Assembly: GCA_964422925.1 (NCBI GenBank)
Contig: CAYRDC010000037.1
Coordinates: 1-14,053 of the forward strand
Direction: 5' to 3'
DNA: 14,053 nucleotides
Source of the DNA: CAYRDC01 sp964422925
GTDB lineage: Bacteria; Bacteroidota; Bacteroidia; Chitinophagales; S012-47
Both the position numbers and the translations under genes were made by a program. The notes beneath the pieces are model-generated. The model saw nothing but the letters and a program-made list of their open reading frames with translations. It was not told the DNA's origin and searched no databases. Positions 8,853-14,053 of this stretch are shown here, one piece after another. Each line of letters opens with the position of its first letter. Within the stretch, counting starts at the first letter, position 1.

Positions 8853-8858
8853 AGGCTT

Positions 8859-8864
8859 TCCTTT
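8859..8864 (-). promoter_or_regulatory. Shine-Dalgarno-like ribosome binding site of the cyclase-family gene
   Basis: On the minus strand AAAGGA ends 6 nt before the ATG at 8852. It is notable because the other starts checked in this window (comM, fahA, lysS, the LRR gene, natA) show no comparable purine-rich element, as expected in Bacteroidota. It supports the 8852 start. Confidence 0.45.
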
Positions 8865-8892
8865 GATCCCGTGAAAATTAGTAAAAAACCGG

Positions 8893-9594
8893 TCAGGAAT
8901 TTTCGTCCACTGTCAGCTTATAGCCCGTGCCGTGAATATTGATAATTTGAACCCGGGGATCTTCCTTCAGGTATTTCCGCAGCTTGGTAATGAATACATC
9001 CATGCTACGGGCCGTGAAATAGCTGTCATTGCCCCAGATGCGGTTCAGTGCGATGTCACGCTCCAGCACCCGGTTTTGGAATTTGCAGAGCATGCGCAGC
9101 AACTGGGATTCCTTGGTGGTCAAACGGGTTTCTTCTTTACCCCTTTTCAGAATTTGCTTATTGGCGTCAAAAGTGAATGAGGCAAACTGGAATATTTCAG
9201 ACTCCGCGGTGATCCGGGGGCGGGTTCTGCGCAACACCGCTTCGATCCGGGCCAGTAATTCCTCCATGCTGAATGGCTTGGTAATGTAGTCGTCCGCCCC
9301 GAGATTGAATCCTTCTATTTTATCGTCTTTCAGTGATTTGGCAGTCAGGAAAATTATGGGTACTTGTTCGTCTTTTTCCCGGATTTTCCTGGCCAGGGTA
9401 AACCCATCCATTTTAGGCATCATTATGTCAAGCAGGCAGAGGTCAATTTCATGTTTTTGGTAAAGGTCCAGCGCTTCCTCCCCGTTAGGGGCGAGTTTTA
9501 CCTGGTACCCTTTCAATTGTAAGTATTCTTCCAGGAGGGAACTCAGATTGGGTTCATCCTCGGCAAGTAAAATTGTGGCTTTGGTCTGCTCCAT
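8893..9594 (-). CDS. OmpR/PhoB-family response regulator
   Basis: A 233-residue DNA-binding response regulator. The receiver domain covers about 5-120: acidic pocket E12/D13, phosphoacceptor D56 in LLDIMMPKMDG, T84 in FLTAKS, and K106 in YITKPFS. The winged-helix effector domain covers about 133-230, with the recognition-helix region RSMDVFITKLRKYL and the wing end IHGTGYKL. It resembles RprY-type regulators of Bacteroidota. The start at 9594 (MEQTKATILLAEDEPN) is chosen because the receiver fold begins there, 13 nt after the kinase stop. An in-frame ATG at 9615 would overlap the kinase stop (ATGCATAA) and add seven residues; it cannot be excluded. An ATG at 9663 would overlap the kinase by 56 nt and is unlikely. 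Its partner is the kinase immediately upstream, and a candidate operator lies upstream of that kinase. Confidence 0.95.
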   Translation of the reverse strand: MEQTKATILLAEDEPNLSSLLEEYLQLKGYQVKLAPNGEEALDLYQKHEIDLCLLDIMMPKMDGFTLARKIREKDEQVPIIFLTAKSLKDDKIEGFNLGADDYITKPFSMEELLARIEAVLRRTRPRITAESEIFQFASFTFDANKQILKRGKEETRLTTKESQLLRMLCKFQNRVLERDIALNRIWGNDSYFTARSMDVFITKLRKYLKEDPRVQIINIHGTGYKLTVDENS

Positions 9595-9607
9595 AGTCGG
9601 GTTGATT

Positions 9608-11131
9608 TTATGCATTGGTAATGGGAAGCAATACTTCAAAAGTACTTCCTTTCCCCGGTTCACTTTTTACATTGATTTTTCCTCCGTGCGCATCCAGCAT
9701 GGTTTTTACATAGGTCAGACCGAGCCCGAAGCCTTTCACATCGTGCACGTTGCCGGTATGCACCCTATAAAACCTTTCGAATATCATTTTCAGCTCTTCC
9801 TTGCTCATTCCAATTCCTTTATCTGAAATGCTGATGCTGATATAGTTTTTCTCATTTCTTGTCCTGATGGTGATGTCCTGGATGTCGCATGAATACTTGA
9901 CCGCGTTGTCGATCAGGTTGTCGATTACATTGGTCAAATGCACCTGGTCTCCTTTGACGGTGGCTATTTGCGCCTGCAGGTCCAGGGTAAATACCTGTTT
10001 GTCATGGAAGCGCATTTTATAATTACTAACCAGGTTTTCAATGACTTCATGCATATTCACCACCTCATTTTTCAGGTTGGGGTTGGTGCGGTCCAGGATG
10101 GCCATTTGCAAAATCTTCTCCACCTGGTTGCTCAGTTTCCGGCTTTCCTCGAGAATCACGTTGCCAAATCGTTTTAACCGGTTGCTGTCATTGCTAACGT
10201 CCGGGTCGGTGATGGCCTGGCCGGCCAGGGATATGGTGGTTATGGGTGTTTTGAATTCGTGCGTCATGTTATTGATGAAGTCGTTCTTCATCAACGACAG
10301 CTTTTTTTGCCGGAAAATCGTCCAGATGGTGAAAGCAAAGCTAAATATGATAATCCCGATAAAGAAAAATGCCGTAACCACCCTCAGCCACATGTTGCTC
10401 ATCAGGTAGCTGAATTTATGGGGAAAATAAACTTGTAAAAAAGTAGGTCCGCTGATAAACCGGGAAGGGAAAAGGTTTACATGATACTCGCTGCGCAATA
10501 GTTTTTGTTTATCCATGCGCGCTGAGGTGCAAAACATTTTGTTCTTTGCCGGGTTGATGACAGCCAGTTGATAATCCAGGTCTATGCCTCTTTCGTGCAG
10601 TTTTTGCCTGAATATCCGGTTGAGTTCACTAATGTTTACCTGGTGTTCAAAATTAAGGGACAATTCGCTGAGTTCCCCGGCTAATTTGGTCAATACTTTT
10701 TGGAGAAATTCAAGTTCTTCGGGTTCTGGTCCGGCATACAGGTTCAGGGACCAGGGGTCAGCCCAGTTCCGGTTGGCTTCGGTGGATTTCCAGCGGTCGA
10801 GGTCATGAAAGAACCCGTCTTCCTGTTCGAAAAATATTTTAAAGTCATCGGTAAAATCATGCATGGCCGGCATGTGGATCGTATCCTCGTTGATAATCAG
10901 TATGCTGCCCTGTTCGGATTCCACCGTCCGGATAAAATCTTTCAACATATTGGTCGTAATCATCCGCTGGTTTTCACGGGCTGTTTCACGGAGGGCTTCA
11001 TTAACGTTTTTGCTGAATTCCTGTTCTTTCAGCCGGATATCATTTTTAACCCAATAAAATTGCAGGGAGATCAGACCAAACAGGGTAATGGCCATTAAAA
11101 CGATAATTCCTATAATGGTATCTTTGCGCAC
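9608..11131 (-). CDS. Membrane sensor histidine kinase
   Basis: A 507-residue inner-membrane sensor kinase pairing with the response regulator that follows. TM1 is at about 5-28 and TM2 at about 247-273. Between them is an extracytoplasmic sensor region of about 215 residues with no motif I recognise. The HisKA segment NNMTHEFKTPITTISLAG has the phosphoacceptor H291. The ATPase domain shows the N box (NLIDNAVKYS, N405/N409), the G1 box (SDKGIGMS, D437) and the G2 box (GFGLGL, 467-472). No HAMP domain is evident; TM2 runs almost directly into HisKA. The start codon appears to be GTG at 11131. No ATG or GTG lies upstream in frame before a stop at about 11174, and the next Met falls inside TM1. 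It resembles RprX-type kinases. It is divergent from the ABC exporter genes. Confidence 0.94.
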   Translation of the reverse strand: MRKDTIIGIIVLMAITLFGLISLQFYWVKNDIRLKEQEFSKNVNEALRETARENQRMITTNMLKDFIRTVESEQGSILIINEDTIHMPAMHDFTDDFKIFFEQEDGFFHDLDRWKSTEANRNWADPWSLNLYAGPEPEELEFLQKVLTKLAGELSELSLNFEHQVNISELNRIFRQKLHERGIDLDYQLAVINPAKNKMFCTSARMDKQKLLRSEYHVNLFPSRFISGPTFLQVYFPHKFSYLMSNMWLRVVTAFFFIGIIIFSFAFTIWTIFRQKKLSLMKNDFINNMTHEFKTPITTISLAGQAITDPDVSNDSNRLKRFGNVILEESRKLSNQVEKILQMAILDRTNPNLKNEVVNMHEVIENLVSNYKMRFHDKQVFTLDLQAQIATVKGDQVHLTNVIDNLIDNAVKYSCDIQDITIRTRNEKNYISISISDKGIGMSKEELKMIFERFYRVHTGNVHDVKGFGLGLTYVKTMLDAHGGKINVKSEPGKGSTFEVLLPITNA

Positions 11132-11136
11132 GATTT

Positions 11137-11144
11137 CAAAAATA
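11137..11144 (-). promoter_or_regulatory. Candidate -7 promoter element of the kinase-regulator operon
   Basis: On the minus strand TATTTTTG matches TAnnTTTG exactly. It lies only 5 nt before the GTG start, so transcription would begin at or within a base or two of the start codon, giving a leaderless message. No good -33 element is seen. Alternatively the motif is coincidental, since the gap is A+T-rich. Confidence 0.28.
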
Positions 11145-11173
11145 CGCTGAATTAGATGGTTGGGTGAAATACC

Positions 11174-11189
11174 TTAACTAAGATTAACA
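11174..11189 (+). promoter_or_regulatory. Candidate response-regulator operator, copy 1 (TTAAC-N5-TTAACA)
   Basis: TTAACTAAGATTAACA has two TTAAC half-sites starting exactly 10 bp apart, in the divergent gap between the kinase and natA. It matches 15 of 16 bases of copy 2 at 13318-13333. Direct half-sites one helical turn apart are the usual operator form of OmpR/PhoB-family regulators (for example the TTAACA repeats bound by B. subtilis PhoP). Its position would allow autoregulation of the two-component genes and control of the exporter. Binding by the local regulator is inference. Confidence 0.5.
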
Positions 11190-11304
11190 ATTCATTATAA
11201 AGACATTATCAGCAATGTGAGGCGGACCTGTTATTTTTACCCGGTGTTAAACGACAGTCAACCCATGAGACTTATTATATTGCCTTCGAATACAGATAAA
11301 CGTT

Positions 11305-12072
11305 ATGATCACAGTTGACAATTTAAGCAAAATCTTTTCCCTGAGCCGTTCGCAGCGCAAAGAATGGGGTGGAAACATCCGCCAGTTGGAAGCAGTGAAA
11401 AACATCAGTTTCACTTGTAAACCGGGAAGGGTATTTTCACTGATCGGCCCCAACGGAGCGGGAAAAACCACCACCCTGCGCATTATTGCCACCATTTTAA
11501 AACCCACTGTGGGCAGGGTGGAAGTGGACGGCCTGGATGTTGTGAAATATCCGTTGGAGGTAAAAAAGAAAATCGGTTTTCTGACCGGAACCACCGGCCT
11601 GTATGACCGGCTCACACCGGACGAACTGGTTGAATATTTCGCCCGGCTTAATGACATTGACCGCAAAACATTTCTCCGGAGAAAGGATGAGTTATTTACC
11701 CTGCTGGGGATTCATGAATTTGCCCGTCAACGCATTGGCAAGCTTTCTACGGGGATGCGCCAGAAGGTTAGCATTGCCCGGACCATGATCCACGATCCGG
11801 AGGTAGTGGTTTTTGATGAACCCACTGCCGGACTGGATGTTATTACGGCCAATCATATAATCGAGTTGGTGCGCAGCTGTCGCAACCAGGGTAAAACCGT
11901 GCTTTTTTCCACCCATATTATGGCGGAAGTCGAACTTTTAAGTGATGATATCGCCATTATCCACAAGGGCAGCATCATCCGCCATAGTACCTTTGAAGAG
12001 TTCAAAAAAAGCCTGGGCGGCAAATCAATGGTAGAAGGATTTATCCAGCTAATAAATGAATCGGCCGCATGA
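11305..12072 (+). CDS. natA: ABC transporter ATP-binding protein, NatA type
   Basis: A 255-residue cytoplasmic ATPase subunit of an ABC-2-type exporter. Walker A is GPNGAGKT at 48-55, the signature is LSTGMRQ at 147-153, Walker B is VVVFDEP at 167-173 (catalytic E172), and the switch His is H204 in STHI. The segment after beta-strand 5 reads IGFLTGTTGLYDRLT, so the Q-loop glutamine is absent. This GLYDRLT form is characteristic of the NatA group. It overlaps natB by ATGA and is read divergently from the two-component genes. In B. subtilis NatAB exports sodium; the substrate here cannot be read from the sequence, and the symbol denotes family only. Confidence 0.9.
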   Translation: MITVDNLSKIFSLSRSQRKEWGGNIRQLEAVKNISFTCKPGRVFSLIGPNGAGKTTTLRIIATILKPTVGRVEVDGLDVVKYPLEVKKKIGFLTGTTGLYDRLTPDELVEYFARLNDIDRKTFLRRKDELFTLLGIHEFARQRIGKLSTGMRQKVSIARTMIHDPEVVVFDEPTAGLDVITANHIIELVRSCRNQGKTVLFSTHIMAEVELLSDDIAIIHKGSIIRHSTFEEFKKSLGGKSMVEGFIQLINESAA

Positions 12073-13310
12073 AAAAGATACGGATCATTTTTCTTAAGGA
12101 ATTAAAAGACACCCTACGCGACAGGCGGACGTTGTTTGCCATGATCCTGGTTCCTTTGCTACTTTATCCTTTCCTGATCACTGTCCTCACAAAGGTAGCT
12201 CAGTCCCAGACTGAGGAATCGCTCAACAAACAATTGCGGATTGTGCTGATCGATAACGGGCAAGCTCAAAAGTTATCCGGTTTGTTCCGGAATACGGAAA
12301 AATTTACGATGAATCCACCGGATCTGTACGATTCCTTGGAGCAATTGTATTACGGGAAAGATACCGTGGCTTTTGCCGAAGCGGCCAGGCAGTTGATTCA
12401 TGAAGGAGACCTAGACGCCATTTTGATCTTCCGGCCAGGATTCGATGCGGCTATCGATTCCAGACAGGCCGGTAAAATGGATCTGTATTATAAATCTACC
12501 AGCGACCAGGACATCACCCGGACTCGCCTGATGGCCATTGTTGAAATGTATAAACAGCAGGAGTTGGAAAACAGATACCGAGAAGCGGGGCTTACGCGTG
12601 AATTTATCCAAGTTGTGGATGTAGTGGATCATGACGTAGCCAGCCAGAAGGAGAAGCTGGGGGAAATGCTTGGAGGACTGCTGCCCTATTTCTTTATCGC
12701 GTTTTGCCTGATGGGTGCCATGTACCCGGCCATTGACCTGGGAGCCGGGGAAAAAGAACGAGGCACCCTGGAAACTATTCTGACTGCCCCGGCCAGCCGG
12801 TTGGAAATATTGCTGGGCAAACTGGGGGTGATCCTTCTTGGCGGCCTGGGTTCTGCCATGATCTCCTTGCTGGGGATTTATATTTCCATCAAAAGCGTGT
12901 CCTTTATCCCCCCGGATATCATGAATACTATTGAAACCATGCTGGAGCCGCAATCCATCCTGCTGATATTTTTACTATTGTTACCGTTGGCTATATTTTT
13001 CGCAGCCGGCTTATTTTCCATATCGAGCTATGCCAAATCCTTTAAGGAAGCCCAAAGCATGATACAGCCCCTTATGTTTATTGTGTTCCTGCCGGCCATT
13101 ATCGGTTTGCTGCCCGGTATTCACTTGAATACTGTGACAGCATTGATCCCAATCCTGAACGTAACCTTAGCTACCAAGCAGGTCATCAGCGGCACTACGG
13201 ATCCTGTTCTTTTTATTGAAACCATGGTCAGTCTCGTCCTGCTGGCAGGACCCATGCTTTGGCTGGCTATCTGGTGGTACGGCAGGGAAAAGAATATCCT
13301 GAGAGGGTAA
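12069..13310 (+). CDS. natB: ABC-2 type permease, NatB type
   Basis: A 413-residue membrane subunit partnering the preceding ATPase. One TM segment is at about 21-41 and a large extracytoplasmic domain at about 42-200. A cluster of about five TM segments follows from about 203 to 402 (around 203-225, 250-275, 296-318, 333-360, 379-402). The cytoplasmic coupling segment EKERGTLETILTAPASRLEILLGK (228-251) is typical of NatB/ABC-2 permeases. Start and upstream stop overlap by 4 nt (ATGA), so the pair is translationally coupled. No terminator follows; the next gap holds an operator-like repeat and a promoter. The exported substrate is unknown. Confidence 0.9.
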   Translation: MKKIRIIFLKELKDTLRDRRTLFAMILVPLLLYPFLITVLTKVAQSQTEESLNKQLRIVLIDNGQAQKLSGLFRNTEKFTMNPPDLYDSLEQLYYGKDTVAFAEAARQLIHEGDLDAILIFRPGFDAAIDSRQAGKMDLYYKSTSDQDITRTRLMAIVEMYKQQELENRYREAGLTREFIQVVDVVDHDVASQKEKLGEMLGGLLPYFFIAFCLMGAMYPAIDLGAGEKERGTLETILTAPASRLEILLGKLGVILLGGLGSAMISLLGIYISIKSVSFIPPDIMNTIETMLEPQSILLIFLLLLPLAIFFAAGLFSISSYAKSFKEAQSMIQPLMFIVFLPAIIGLLPGIHLNTVTALIPILNVTLATKQVISGTTDPVLFIETMVSLVLLAGPMLWLAIWWYGREKNILRG

Positions 13311-13317
13311 ACCGTGC

Positions 13318-13333
13318 TTAACAAAGATTAACA
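13318..13333 (+). promoter_or_regulatory. Candidate response-regulator operator, copy 2 (TTAAC-N5-TTAACA)
   Basis: TTAACAAAGATTAACA differs from the copy at 11174-11189 by one base. It lies 22 nt before a perfect -7 element, so its second half-site falls at the -33 region where no TTTG is present. That is the layout of promoters activated by PhoB-type regulators that replace a missing upstream promoter element. The assignment is from repeat structure and position. Confidence 0.5.
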
Positions 13334-13355
13334 GCGCGCCTGTAAATGAATTAAT

Positions 13356-13363
13356 TAGTTTTG
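13356..13363 (+). promoter_or_regulatory. Candidate -7 promoter element of the S9 peptidase gene
   Basis: TAGTTTTG matches TAnnTTTG exactly in the 96-nt gap before the peptidase. Transcription would begin near 13369-13371, leaving a leader of about 37 nt. The lack of a -33 TTTG and the presence of the TTAAC repeat there suggest an activator-dependent promoter. Confidence 0.45.
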
Positions 13364-13406
13364 CTTGACTGCGAATATTTGAGAAATACATCCAATCATT
13401 GCCATT

Positions 13407-14053
13407 ATGTCCAATATAACCATTTACCTGATGATGATAAGTCTGGGCGGGATTATGTTCTCCTGCCAAAATGAACCGGGTAACACGACCGGAACTGACG
13501 ATACAGATACCACCCAGGTAGTACTGAAAGGTGATCCTTCCCTGGTATCTTCAGAAGAAGTATTGGATGAACTGAAAGCCTATGATGCGGGCGATTACAA
13601 ATATTCGGTAGAGGATTTTTTCCGCAACCCGGAACAGAGCAGCTTTCAGATTTCTCCCAACGGGGAGTACATTTCCTATATGGCGCCTTATGAAAGCCGT
13701 ATGAATATTTTTGTCCGGAAAATGGATGGCGGGGAACCCACCCGCATTACCAGCGAAACCGACCGAGATATTGCCGGGTATTTATGGGCCAATAATTCGC
13801 GGTTACTGTATGTAAAAGATTTCGGGGGCGATGAAAACTATCATTTATATGCCGTAAACCTTGATGGCAGTGATTTAAAAGACCTCACCCCGTTTGACAG
13901 TGTAACCATTCAGATAATTGATCCGTTGGAAGATATTGATGATGAGATTATCATCGGTATCAACAAGCGGAATAAAATGATATTTGATCCATACCGGCTG
14001 AATATTACGACCGGTGAAATGGAAATGTTGTATGAAAACCCGGGTAATGTCAC
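13407..14053 (+). CDS. S9-family (prolyl oligopeptidase-like) peptidase lipoprotein, 5' part
   Basis: An open frame of 215 codons runs off the window. The N-terminus MSNITIYLMMISLGGIMFSC is a short hydrophobic signal ending in a lipobox-like MFSC (C20), followed by a polar Thr/Asp-rich linker (about 21-40). This suggests an envelope lipoprotein, though the -3 residue is Met rather than the preferred Leu. From about 68 it reads FFRNPEQSSFQISPNGEYISYMAPYE, with later RKMDGGEPTRIT, YLWANNSRLLYVKD and LYAVNLDGSDLKDLTP. These are the beta-propeller blades of S9 peptidases of Bacteroidota. The alpha/beta-hydrolase domain with the Ser-Asp-His triad lies outside the window, so catalytic competence cannot be checked. 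Such enzymes cleave short peptides. An operator-like repeat and -7 element precede it. Confidence 0.85.
   Translation, partial: MSNITIYLMMISLGGIMFSCQNEPGNTTGTDDTDTTQVVLKGDPSLVSSEEVLDELKAYDAGDYKYSVEDFFRNPEQSSFQISPNGEYISYMAPYESRMNIFVRKMDGGEPTRITSETDRDIAGYLWANNSRLLYVKDFGGDENYHLYAVNLDGSDLKDLTPFDSVTIQIIDPLEDIDDEIIIGINKRNKMIFDPYRLNITTGEMEMLYENPGNV

Noticed and set aside
11590..11622. Missing Q-loop glutamine in NatA (GFLTGTTGLYDRLT)
   Set aside because: The GLYDRLT form is a trait of the NatA group, and all other ATPase motifs are intact; it is not a defect of this gene.
11174..13333. Near-identical 16-bp sequences flanking natAB, considered as transposon target-site or attachment-site repeats
   Set aside because: There is no transposase, integrase or terminal inverted repeat. 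The repeat has internal 10-bp periodicity, and both copies sit in gaps at regulatory distance from genes, which fits operators better.

Overview
The window looks like a chromosomal segment of a member of the Bacteroidota. It is a housekeeping stretch rather than a mobile island: I see no integrase, transposase, CRISPR array, tRNA or phage gene. Three things support the phylum. Most starts lack a Shine-Dalgarno sequence. Exact matches to the Bacteroidota -7 promoter element (TAnnTTTG) sit in the intergenic gaps. The protein families are typical: YifB/ComM, a RprX/RprY-like two-component pair, a lipoprotein-type S9 peptidase, and a lysyl-tRNA synthetase with the FRNEGMDR motif-2 signature. Genus cannot be told from this sequence.

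Layout. Positions 1-1058 hold the 3' end of an rRNA operon: the last ~850 nt of 23S rRNA, a short tRNA-less spacer, 5S rRNA and a strong hairpin/T-tract terminator. A rightward series follows: comM/yifB (1127-2665), then a tightly packed apparent operon of fumarylacetoacetase (2721-3992), a flavin-reductase-like protein (3985-4866), lysyl-tRNA synthetase (4876-6390) and an exported leucine-rich-repeat protein (6398-8104). In that operon the gaps are an 8-nt overlap, 9 nt and 7 nt. The LRR gene converges on and overlaps by 11 nt a leftward group. In transcription order that group is a sensor kinase (11131-9608), an OmpR-type response regulator (9594-8893) and a cyclase/kynurenine-formamidase-like hydrolase (8852-8094). 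Divergent from the kinase, across a 173-nt gap, is a NatA/NatB-type ABC exporter (11305-13310). The window closes inside an S9-family peptidase lipoprotein (13407 to beyond 14053).

How the parts may work together. Fumarylacetoacetase carries out the last step of tyrosine/homogentisate breakdown. The flavin-binding protein is translationally coupled to it, but its role there is unknown. The most interesting regulatory observation is a 16-bp sequence of the form TTAAC-N5-TTAACA. It occurs with a single mismatch in the kinase/NatA divergent gap (11174-11189) and again just upstream of a -7 promoter element for the S9 peptidase (13318-13333). Direct half-sites one helical turn apart are the usual operator form for OmpR/PhoB-family regulators. 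A local regulon of two-component system, ABC exporter and envelope peptidase is therefore a reasonable, testable inference. No obviously new defence or mobile system is visible.
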